From assembly GCA_013813125.1 (NCBI GenBank), contig JACCSH010000023.1, positions 1 to 8,481 on the forward strand: a stretch of DNA of 8,481 bases. Reading direction: 5' to 3'. A program made the position numbers and the translations under genes. Positions 1 to 5,847 of the stretch are shown here, in pieces; positions within the stretch are counted from its first letter, which is position 1; each line of letters starts with the position of its first letter. The DNA is from Nocardioidaceae bacterium (lineage in GTDB: Bacteria > Actinomycetota > Actinomycetes > Propionibacteriales > Nocardioidaceae). The notes beneath the pieces were generated by a model. That model was not told the DNA's origin, searched no databases, and saw nothing but the letters and a program-made list of their open reading frames with translations.

Positions 1-16
1 GGCACTGAGACTCCCC

Positions 17-22
17 TAGTAT
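17..22 (+). promoter_or_regulatory. possible -10 element of the acetyltransferase gene
   Basis: The hexamer TAGTAT fits the TAnnnT pattern of a housekeeping-sigma -10 box. It would start transcription near position 29, giving a leader of about 40 bases before the ATG at 72. The matching -35 region would fall at or beyond the left edge of the window, so it cannot be judged. This is only a weak guess from one hexamer in an otherwise short upstream segment. Confidence 0.2.
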
Positions 23-71
23 CTATCTTCGCCCGGCAACCTTCGAATCCAGGCCTCTCAACCGGAGTCTC

Positions 72-1106
72 ATGCCGCTGCGACCTGACCAGATCGGCCA
101 GCGGATTGTCGTGCGTCGCCTTCTTCCAGGCCAGACGGGACCGACTGGTGGACCAGCATTGACCGACGTGCTCGGAATCTTGGAGACGTGGGACGGCCTT
201 GGGCTCTCGATACGCCGAGAAGACGGCGACCTCTTGCGCATCGCCCACGTAGACATCGTGGCCGCCAAACCGGTGCCGCCGCGCCCTTCGCTACGTCAGC
301 GCATCCCCGCAGCTGACCTTCAGCGCATCTGCTCTCGCGGTTGGCAAGCGCCCGACCAGTTGGAACTGGGCGCCTGGCTGCTTCGAGCTGCCGGGGGGTT
401 CACCGGCCGGGCTAACTCTGTCTTGGTCGCCGGCGAGCCCGCCCGTCCCGCCGACGCGGCACTCGAGCGAGTCAACCGCTGGTATGCCGACCGGGACCTG
501 CCCGTGCTGGCTCAGGTCATCACCGGCTCGGACTGGCTGAGCGACCTCGAGGAACGCGGTTGGTTGCTCGCCCGGCCCGCCGAAGCCGACACGCTGGTAC
601 TGGTGGCTTCTGTGTCTCGAGCACTACGCGCGCACGCAGGTGCGCACCAGACCCGCACGTCAAGCCTGCGACACCCCCCACCGGTGACGTTGTCGCCTCG
701 ACTCACGGACGTGCCTGGCTCCGCTTGGATCAGCTGCTACGGGCGGGCGGCCGGGTTCGACCCCCAGGTCGTGCTGGGGGTTCTGACCAGTGGGGAACGC
801 GTCGCCTTCGCCAGCATCATCGACCCCGCTGATGCACGCACTCCGCTGGCCATCGGCCGAGGCGTCGTCACCGGCGACTGGCTGGGCCTTGCCGCCGTCG
901 AGGTCTCGGCGCAATCTCGGCGACGAGGGCTGGGCGAGGCGATCGTCGTCAGGTTGCTGGAGTGGGGTGCGTCGCATGGCGCCTTGTCGTCGTACGTCCA
1001 GACGATGTCTGACAACCCGGCAGCACTTGGCCTGTTTGAGCGCTTCGGATTTCGAACCCACCATGCCTACCGGTACCTGAGACCCCCAGACCGCGACAAC
1101 CTCTAG
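72..1106 (+). CDS. GNAT family N-acetyltransferase with N-terminal SH3-like domain (Rv0428c type)
   Basis: A 344-residue cytoplasmic protein predicted to transfer an acetyl group from acetyl-CoA to an unknown acceptor. Residues about 5-65 resemble the SH3-like domain of mycobacterial Rv0428c. Residues 89-122 carry the family stretch with LGAWLLRAAGGFTGRANSVL. The C-terminal GNAT fold (about 205-340) has the acetyl-CoA loop RRRGLG at 283-288, then SDNPAALGLFERFGF at 313-327 and a HAYRYLRP ending at 331-338. Residues 186-205 form a Ser/Pro/His-rich linker between the halves. The ATG at 72 is supported by GGAG at 64-67, and an in-frame TGA at 6-8 rules out a longer protein. The gene converges on the VanW gene with 10 bases between the stops, and I see no convincing terminator hairpin there. 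The family is clear; the substrate is unknown. Confidence 0.88.
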   Translation: MPLRPDQIGQRIVVRRLLPGQTGPTGGPALTDVLGILETWDGLGLSIRREDGDLLRIAHVDIVAAKPVPPRPSLRQRIPAADLQRICSRGWQAPDQLELGAWLLRAAGGFTGRANSVLVAGEPARPADAALERVNRWYADRDLPVLAQVITGSDWLSDLEERGWLLARPAEADTLVLVASVSRALRAHAGAHQTRTSSLRHPPPVTLSPRLTDVPGSAWISCYGRAAGFDPQVVLGVLTSGERVAFASIIDPADARTPLAIGRGVVTGDWLGLAAVEVSAQSRRRGLGEAIVVRLLEWGASHGALSSYVQTMSDNPAALGLFERFGFRTHHAYRYLRPPDRDNL

Positions 1107-1116
1107 TAAGGCGCTG

Positions 1117-2778
1117 TCAGCCTTGACACTGAACAGTGGGCACCGCTTCATAGCTGGAGTGAATCGTGTCGATCAACTCGCCTCCATCGGGACGTATCCT
1201 CACCCGCCTGACGTCTGTGTCGAACCCGTCAACACCGGGGCTCGGCTGGCACAGCGACCCGTTGCGAATCTCCAGGCCAGCATCAACGACGTCGTAGCGA
1301 CCGTTGGACGCGACCTGGATGTCGTAGAACGGCAATCCCCAGAGCTCGACCGTGACATATCCACCGGTGGAGTCGCCTGTCGTGGTCGCACGTACGTAGA
1401 CGCCCCGCGGGGTGGAGTTGCGGAATCGCAGGTCCCTTACGTCAGTGACCTGCGCATCGAGGCCCGGTGGAAACCGCTCCTGGTAGGAGCGGTTTGCGGT
1501 GCGCTCGAACTCCGACATGCCGGCGTTGAAGGCGGCGGAGAAGGTCGCGCTGGCCACGACGGAACGCGCTCCGGGCCCCTCCGTAAGCCCTGCACTGCGG
1601 ACGAAGTCGAACTGTCGTCCTGGACCCACGACGGTACCGTCGAGGTTGCCCGCCTGCTCCACGACTGCCTTGCGCTCTGTCGCCTCAAAACGAACTGCTG
1701 ACGAGGACAACCGCTGCTCGATCTGCAGTTCGTTGGCCTCGCGGGTCGTGAAGCCGGGCGGGGCAATCTTTGTCACGGCAACGGCACTGCGAGGACCGGG
1801 TTCCGTGACGGCTCGAAGCACTGACTCAGCGAGTGCCCGTGGCGTGACGACGTCGCCTCGGCGACCGGGAACGACTTCGGGCTCACCACTGTCGAACCGG
1901 AACTTGGCGTCGACCGGGCTGCTCGGAAGCGCGGAGATCTCCGCCCGGTTGCTGACGAACAGGCTCTTGGGGTCGATGGCCAGCCGCAGACCGGTCTCGT
2001 CGACCTTGGTGGCGAGGGATTGAGCGAAGTCGCCCGGTCGAAGCCGCAGACTGCTCCGGCCGACTGTTATGTCGACCGGAGCCGACGCGGCCCGACCCGC
2101 CACCCTTGCGATGAAGTTCGCCGCCTCGGTCGGCGTGATATGCGGCTGATGTGTGCGCAGCGGTAAGCGGACTGACGCTGAGCTGCGGGCAAACGCCGCG
2201 ATGATGCGCTCACGGGCCAGTGGTACGTCGAGTTTGACGCCGGCATGACCCGGTCTCACCTGTGGCCCTCCGGACTCGAACGTGACTGCCGACTCCACGG
2301 CAGGTTTATCGAGCTTTCGTGCCAGCCGCTCGAGCCGCCGGTCCAGTGCGGCCTGGTCGACGGCGATGACGGGCCAGACATCGTCTCCGCCGAGCACGAC
2401 CCGGAACATGTGTCGCGGGTCCCAACTCTTTCCGTCGAGTGCGCGATCGACGGTGGCGTCGATGTCGACTGTCAGCCCGGCTTTCGCCGGGTCGAGAGCG
2501 ATTGGCTCAGCCGGTCCCCGGAGGCGGATCGGTTTCGCCAAGCGAGGCACCAAGGTGTCGGCCAGCTCAGCCTCGGCTTCAGCGGTCGTCATGTTGCCGA
2601 GGTCTATCCCCGCGACGGACGTGCCGCCCGGTATCCGGTCACCGGCGACCAAGTAGCCGACGCCGTAGAGGCCACCGAGCAGGGCCGTCAAACCGATGAA
2701 GAACAGGGCAGCAAAACGCAGGTCGTGAGTCTGCGGGAGGTTGTCGACGAAGACCTTGCGGCGGGGCCACGAACTCAT
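1117..2778 (-). CDS. membrane-anchored VanW-family protein with peptidoglycan-binding-4-like repeats
   Basis: A 553-residue protein. The N-terminus is short and basic, followed by one membrane helix at about 21-45, so the bulk should lie outside the membrane. The ectodomain shows repeats like the VanW-associated putative peptidoglycan-binding module: GTSVAGIDLGNMTTAEAEAE at 52-71, a PGHAGVKLDV segment near 176-185, and PGRRGDVVTPRALAESV at 304-320. A VanW-like domain follows at about 378-480 (DGTVVGPGRQFDFV; then LDAQVTDVRDLRFRNSTPRG). Cys510 and Cys551 in the tail could form a disulfide. The usual GGGxxQ signature is missing: the aligned stretch reads PGARSVVASATF (402-413), and the segment before it is short. 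VanW biochemistry is unsettled, so the role is inferred as cell-wall associated. The ATG at 2778 overlaps the upstream stop (ATGA), and no Shine-Dalgarno is visible, suggesting translational coupling. It is the last gene of the minus-strand cluster. Confidence 0.85.
   Translation of the reverse strand: MSSWPRRKVFVDNLPQTHDLRFAALFFIGLTALLGGLYGVGYLVAGDRIPGGTSVAGIDLGNMTTAEAEAELADTLVPRLAKPIRLRGPAEPIALDPAKAGLTVDIDATVDRALDGKSWDPRHMFRVVLGGDDVWPVIAVDQAALDRRLERLARKLDKPAVESAVTFESGGPQVRPGHAGVKLDVPLARERIIAAFARSSASVRLPLRTHQPHITPTEAANFIARVAGRAASAPVDITVGRSSLRLRPGDFAQSLATKVDETGLRLAIDPKSLFVSNRAEISALPSSPVDAKFRFDSGEPEVVPGRRGDVVTPRALAESVLRAVTEPGPRSAVAVTKIAPPGFTTREANELQIEQRLSSSAVRFEATERKAVVEQAGNLDGTVVGPGRQFDFVRSAGLTEGPGARSVVASATFSAAFNAGMSEFERTANRSYQERFPPGLDAQVTDVRDLRFRNSTPRGVYVRATTTGDSTGGYVTVELWGLPFYDIQVASNGRYDVVDAGLEIRNGSLCQPSPGVDGFDTDVRRVRIRPDGGELIDTIHSSYEAVPTVQCQG
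1471..1495. repeat. perfect 11-bp inverted repeat (hairpin) inside the VanW coding sequence
   Basis: The left arm AAACCGCTCCT (1471-1481) and right arm AGGAGCGGTTT (1485-1495) are exact reverse complements around a 3-base loop (GGT). On the coding strand this spans the codons for NRSYQERF, residues 429-436 of the VanW protein. There is no T-run next to it and it lies well inside the gene, so it does not look like a normal terminator. It may simply reflect codon choice, but the stem is unusually long and tight. Confidence 0.75.
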
Positions 2779-3206
2779 GGAGGTCGCTGTCGCCAGCCTG
2801 CGGTTATGAACACGGCGGCAGTGGCCCCGAGCAAGAAACCGTAGCCGAACACATCTCCGGCGACGACGAGATCACCACCTGGGCCGCTGAGCACCAAGAG
2901 AAGGCCACCGATCCAGCCGGCGGCGGCTGCAAACCCGGCTGTTCTTGCCTGGGTTCGAGCCGCGTAGACCGTTGCAACCGATCCGCCCACGGCCAATATC
3001 ATCCCCCACGGCAACATCATCTCGCCCGTGCGCCAGACGTGTCGAGAGACGAGAGCGGCGGCCACAGCGCTCAGGGCACCCAGAAGTGTTACTGCCACTA
3101 CGAAGCCGCCGAGGAGGGCGGAGCCGGCGACAGTTCCCCTCCCTTTGCTCAGCGAACTCCCAGCCCCCGCGGGCTGATGTCTTGCCGGCACGGCCACCAG
3201 GGTCAC
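2775..3206 (-). CDS. small integral membrane protein, DUF6113-like, linked to mshB
   Basis: A 143-residue protein with a basic N-terminal tail of about 25 residues, then four likely membrane helices at about 27-53, 65-83, 90-108 and 119-138. The last ends in a short basic GWRQRPP tail. It contains no catalytic motif I recognise. Small membrane proteins of similar size sit directly downstream of mshB in other actinobacteria (Rv1171 in Mycobacterium tuberculosis). The DUF6113 assignment rests on that position, the size and the helix pattern rather than on a diagnostic motif. The start is a GTG at 3206 overlapping the mshB TGA (GTGA). There is no clear Shine-Dalgarno, so translation is probably coupled to mshB. 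Its own stop overlaps the VanW start (ATGA). Function is unknown. Confidence 0.8.
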   Translation of the reverse strand: MTLVAVPARHQPAGAGSSLSKGRGTVAGSALLGGFVVAVTLLGALSAVAAALVSRHVWRTGEMMLPWGMILAVGGSVATVYAARTQARTAGFAAAAGWIGGLLLVLSGPGGDLVVAGDVFGYGFLLGATAAVFITAGWRQRPP

Positions 3207-4123
3207 GCCACACCGGCAAAGAGGTCACGCTCGCGGCCGATTCCAGCTGGGCTCACTGGGCCTTTGGCCAGCCGGTAGAACTCGGTGCCCCACACGGAGT
3301 TGCCGACGTTGTTGGACAAGGCGAAGAAGGGCCCATCAAGGGTGATCTGGGTGGCGTGAGCCGCCATGGCCGCCAGCTTCTTGTCCACGTAGTCGTTGGC
3401 GTCGATCTCGGTGGTCAGCCACTCGTCGGGAACGGCGAAGGGAGGCAGCGGGCCGTCGGGGTCCATCCCCTCGAAGGTGGTCATGTCACCGCTGTCCCTC
3501 AGCTGCCTCAGGCCATCGCGCATCCGGCTCTCAGACATGGCGTTCCAGTAGACCTTCGGCACGTCCCAGAAAGCGCCAAGGTCGGGGCGGTACGACGGCA
3601 CGGCCGCCAGCACCTGGGCGTACATCGCGACGCGGTGGGCCTGGACGTGGTCAGGATGCCCGTAGCCGCCGCTCTCGTCGTACGTGACCAGCACCTGGGG
3701 CCGGATCTCTCGGATGATCTCGACGAGATGGTTCGACACCTCCGTGAGGTCGGCGCGCCAGAAGGTGCCGTCGCGGATGGTCGGCGGCGCTATGGCCAGA
3801 CCCTGATCGTTGTAGGCCATGCCCGTGTCGCGATAGCGTCCCGCGCCACCGAGAAAGCGGGAGTCAGTGACGCCGAGCACGTCGAGCGCCTCCTTGAGCT
3901 CGCCAACCCGGTGCTCCCCTAGTCTGTCGTCGCGGTCTGATGCCAGTGCTGCCAGCGAGTCGACGAGCACCTCGCCCTCTTCACCGAGGGTGCAGGTGAC
4001 AAGGGTGACGTGCGCGCCCTCGGCGACGTACTTCGCCATCGATGCCCCGTTGCTGATGGACTCGTCGTCGGGGTGGGCGTGAACCAGCAACATGCGCCGG
4101 TCGGAAAGGGAGGCTGCACTCAT
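3203..4123 (-). CDS. mshB: N-acetyl-1-D-myo-inositol-2-amino-2-deoxy-alpha-D-glucopyranoside deacetylase (MshB)
   Basis: A 306-residue zinc deacetylase of mycothiol biosynthesis. It removes acetyl from GlcNAc-inositol to give GlcN-inositol, the substrate for the cysteine ligase MshC, and acts in the cytoplasm. It belongs to the PIG-L/LmbE fold. HAHPDDES at 15-22 supplies zinc ligands His17 and Asp20 and the catalytic base Asp19. GGYGHPDH at 152-159 supplies Tyr154, His156 and zinc ligand His159. VTCTLGEEGEV (42-52) and LGGAGRYRDTGM (91-102) match MshB better than the related mycothiol-conjugate amidase Mca. Length is close to the roughly 300 residues of M. tuberculosis MshB. The ATG at 4123 is preferred: AGGA lies 8 bases upstream, and it starts just before the core. 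A longer reading to 4291 would run into the upstream gene. It begins 10 bases after the NUDIX-kinase stop and overlaps the next gene by 4 bases. Confidence 0.93.
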   Translation of the reverse strand: MSAASLSDRRMLLVHAHPDDESISNGASMAKYVAEGAHVTLVTCTLGEEGEVLVDSLAALASDRDDRLGEHRVGELKEALDVLGVTDSRFLGGAGRYRDTGMAYNDQGLAIAPPTIRDGTFWRADLTEVSNHLVEIIREIRPQVLVTYDESGGYGHPDHVQAHRVAMYAQVLAAVPSYRPDLGAFWDVPKVYWNAMSESRMRDGLRQLRDSGDMTTFEGMDPDGPLPPFAVPDEWLTTEIDANDYVDKKLAAMAAHATQITLDGPFFALSNNVGNSVWGTEFYRLAKGPVSPAGIGRERDLFAGVA

Positions 4124-4133
4124 GGCCTGGATC

Positions 4134-5333
4134 CTACTTTGACCCCTCCGTGGGAGGAGTACGCTCGACGGGATCTGCCGCCCTCGACTCGAGGCTGGAG
4201 AGGATCTCAGGAACCCGGCCGCGCAGTTGGTCGAGATGCCTTCTCGTCCGATCAGGCTCGCCCACCCTGGCCAGGTTGAGCATTCCCGCATCGCCTGCTC
4301 GCTGACCGGTGGCGATCCGATCGATCGACTCCTCCAGGCGAGGCACGACGCCCCTCAGGATGTCGCGCGCATCAACGCCCCGACCATATTCCTGTGCCAT
4401 CCGGCCAAGGCGGTCCGCCGCGTGGACGGCAGGGACCGGCTGGTGCAGAGGCACCCAGTTCCAGGCGGCGAACGCCAGGTCCTCGAGCCGACTGCCGGGT
4501 CCTGCCATGTCCCAGTCGAACACTCCAACCAGACGGTCACCCTCTGCGGAGGTGCTCGCTGCCACGTTGTACGGCGCGAAGTCGTGGTGGCACAGCACGC
4601 TGTCCTCCGCGTCGGACTGCCGAGAGGCGTTGCGCCATGGTCCGGGGTGGTCGAAGTCTGCGACCGAGTCGTGGTAGCGCCTCAGCCACCGCATCGCCTC
4701 GACCAGGAGAGATTCCGATGCCGTTTCAGCACTCTCGTCGATGACCCGTCCGGGCAGGTACGTGAGCACCTCCCGACCTCGACTGTCCAAGCCGAGTACC
4801 CGAGGGGTCATCTCCAGGTCGGTGTCAGCGACATAGTCGAGCAGAGCGTGCACGGCCGGCGTCCACGAACCCGTTGATCGACGTACGGTCGAACCAATCC
4901 GTACCGCTCCACCGACGTTCCCACCGGCCAGCCGCTGGCCGTCCAGCAGAACCTCGCGCAGCTCATCCAGGAAAGGCCGGTCCGCGGGCAGCCAGTCGAC
5001 CTGGTCGAGCTCCTCAGGACCCAGCCATCGCGCCGCGTCATGCTCGTGCGGAATCGGGTCGCCACTGACTAGCCGGACCAGGTGAGCGGTCAAGGCGTAG
5101 CCCGGCTTGACCGTCGAGCGGCCAGCAAGCGGGCGGACGACCTCGACCCTGCAGCTGAGTTCCTCGTGCGCCTCGCGTACGAGTGCCTCCCCGACTGTCT
5201 CTCCCGGGTCGACTTTGCCTCCCGGGAACTCCCAGCCCCCTCGCACATCTGGCGGTCGAGTGCGTCTGGCGGCCAAGACCCTGCCCTCACTGACGAGGAC
5301 AGCGGCAACCACCTCGATGACCTCAGATGCCAT
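4134..5333 (-). CDS. two-domain protein: MutT-type NUDIX hydrolase fused to an aminoglycoside-phosphotransferase-fold kinase
   Basis: A 399-residue protein read as one open frame. Residues 1-130 are a complete MutT-like NUDIX domain. WEFPGGKVDPGE (34-45) runs into a NUDIX box with Gly39, Glu45, Arg53, Glu54, Glu57 and Glu58; the usual Gly after the EE pair is Ser60. Such domains hydrolyse nucleoside triphosphates, often oxidised or modified ones. Residues about 134-385 are an APH/choline-kinase-type domain: a glycine-rich GGNVGGAVRIG start (137-147), catalytic loop CHHDFAPYN (248-256) with Asp251 and Asn256, metal-binding Asp273 in FDWDMAGPG, then LEDLAFAAWNW. Both active sites look intact. 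There is almost no linker, and no ATG or GTG sits at the junction for a separate kinase. The substrate is unknown; drug resistance should not be assumed. The ATG at 5333 has GAGG (5343-5346) 9 bases upstream. It is the first gene of the mshB cluster. Confidence 0.85.
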   Translation of the reverse strand: MASEVIEVVAAVLVSEGRVLAARRTRPPDVRGGWEFPGGKVDPGETVGEALVREAHEELSCRVEVVRPLAGRSTVKPGYALTAHLVRLVSGDPIPHEHDAARWLGPEELDQVDWLPADRPFLDELREVLLDGQRLAGGNVGGAVRIGSTVRRSTGSWTPAVHALLDYVADTDLEMTPRVLGLDSRGREVLTYLPGRVIDESAETASESLLVEAMRWLRRYHDSVADFDHPGPWRNASRQSDAEDSVLCHHDFAPYNVAASTSAEGDRLVGVFDWDMAGPGSRLEDLAFAAWNWVPLHQPVPAVHAADRLGRMAQEYGRGVDARDILRGVVPRLEESIDRIATGQRAGDAGMLNLARVGEPDRTRRHLDQLRGRVPEILSSLESRAADPVERTPPTEGSK

Positions 5334-5405
5334 AGCAGCGAGCCTCGCACACCGGAGCGCGAAGTTGCCGTGAGAGGCTGCCCTGGCGAAGTGGCGACGA
5401 ATACA

Positions 5406-5423
5406 TCACATCGCTTTCACATC
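5406..5423. promoter_or_regulatory. direct-repeat operator candidate, PhoP/OmpR-like (TCACATC-N4-TCACATC)
   Basis: Two identical 7-base copies, TCACATC at 5406-5412 and 5417-5423, are separated by 4 bases (gctt), giving an 11-base period or about one helical turn. The mycobacterial PhoP box is known as a 7-base direct repeat close to TCACAGC with a 4-base spacer, so spacing and five leading bases agree. The site lies 73-90 bases upstream of the NUDIX-kinase start and 88-105 bases upstream of the 96-residue ORF, where it could act on either operon. Binding by a particular regulator is inference. Confidence 0.45.
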
Positions 5424-5501
5424 CGGTGTTTTCGCGCAAAGATTCAACTCGTCTCCACAACGCCGATGAGAGACAGATGCGGCTGAACCGACGCAGAGCA
5501 G

Positions 5502-5506
5502 GGAGG
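5502..5506 (+). promoter_or_regulatory. ribosome binding site of the 96-residue ORF
   Basis: GGAGG within GGGAGGG (5501-5507) lies 4 bases upstream of the ATG at 5511. It is the strongest Shine-Dalgarno in the window. It supports this short open frame as a translated gene and fixes its start, although the spacing is on the short side. Confidence 0.7.
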
Positions 5507-5510
5507 GTCG

Positions 5511-5801
5511 ATGGGTAAGGCAGAGCCGCTGGAAGTGGCCCGGGAGGCGGTGGCCACACTGGCCTCAGCCGTGCAACGCCTTAGCAGCCACCACGGTGAC
5601 ACGCTGGGGATTCGCCGGCTCGTCTCCGACGTCGACAGGATCGTCGCCGATCTCGACGAGCTGGGTCCGCCGGCTCCCGGTCACCCACCCAGCCCCGCAC
5701 CCGAGGAGCTCATGGAGATCCCTGACACGCCGTATGACGAGTCGATGTGGTCAGACGCGGAGCACGAGGGCTTCGGCGCGCCGGATCGTCGCGCGCCGTG
5801 A
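5511..5801 (+). CDS. uncharacterised small acidic protein, first gene of the sdh operon
   Basis: A 96-residue protein I cannot assign a function. Residues about 5-51 look like one or two amphipathic helices (LEVAREAVATLASAVQRLSS; IRRLVSDVDRIVADLDEL). A Pro-rich linker follows at 53-64, then an acidic tail with IPDTPYDESMW at 70-80 and ending GFGAPDRRAP. There is no signal peptide, membrane helix or cysteine, so it should be soluble and cytoplasmic. The patterned tail, strong Shine-Dalgarno and position 46 bases ahead of the Sdh membrane subunit argue that it is real and co-transcribed. A role in Sdh assembly or regulation would be a guess from position only. Its last codons form a GC-rich hairpin (5774-5798). 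Confidence 0.75.
   Translation: MGKAEPLEVAREAVATLASAVQRLSSHHGDTLGIRRLVSDVDRIVADLDELGPPAPGHPPSPAPEELMEIPDTPYDESMWSDAEHEGFGAPDRRAP
5774..5798 (+). repeat. 8-bp GC hairpin at the 3' end of the small ORF
   Basis: The left arm CGGCGCGC (5774-5781) pairs perfectly with GCGCGCCG (5791-5798) across a 9-base loop. The stem ends directly before the TGA stop at 5799-5801, 49 bases upstream of the Sdh membrane-subunit start. There is no T-tract, so it is not a classical intrinsic terminator. It could slow or stabilise transcript ends within the operon, or be a by-product of GC-rich codons for GAPDRRAP. Confidence 0.6.
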
Positions 5802-5847
5802 CCGCCGTACGTGAGCTCGCCACGCCATCGTCGCGGCGGAGTCGGTG

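Larger units (their letters stand above)
5334..5510. promoter_or_regulatory. divergent promoter region between the mshB cluster and the sdh operon
   Basis: This 177-base gap separates the start codons of two divergent operons, so promoters for both should lie here. The middle (about 5400-5450) is noticeably more AT-rich than its surroundings. A weak -10-like AAGATT (5439-5444) could serve the plus-strand operon, giving a leader of roughly 60 bases. I could not find a convincing -35/-10 pair for the minus-strand operon. A direct repeat at 5406-5423 is listed separately. No RNA gene or riboswitch fold is evident. Confidence 0.6.

Noticed and set aside
630..645. 6-bp hairpin GCGCAC/GTGCGC in the acetyltransferase gene
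   Set aside because: Short GC stems of this size are expected often by chance in GC-rich coding DNA, and the site is inside a linker-coding stretch with no other signal.
1107..1130. Bidirectional terminator between the convergent GNAT and VanW genes
   Set aside because: The GCTGTCAGC palindrome has only a one-base centre and the outer GGC/GCC pairing is three bases, with no T-run. It is too weak to call.
2945..3922. Long plus-strand open frame of 325 codons opposite mshB and the membrane protein gene
   Set aside because: It lies fully antisense to mshB, whose zinc and catalytic motifs are intact. Its translation is Arg/Gly/Val-rich with no recognisable domain, as expected for a GC-rich shadow frame.
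4124..4291. N-terminal extension of mshB up to position 4291
   Set aside because: The extra 56 residues would overlap the C-terminal coding region of the NUDIX-kinase gene and have no similarity to MshB. The ATG at 4123 has a good ribosome site and matches family length.
4134..5333. Aminoglycoside resistance gene
   Set aside because: The kinase domain belongs to the broad APH fold, which includes many sugar, choline and unknown kinases. It is fused to a NUDIX domain and sits with a housekeeping gene, so resistance is not supported.
5406..5423. CRP/Fnr-type binding site from the TGTGA halves on the minus strand
   Set aside because: The two halves are in the same orientation; CRP/Fnr sites need an inverted repeat (TGTGA-N6-TCACA), which is not present.
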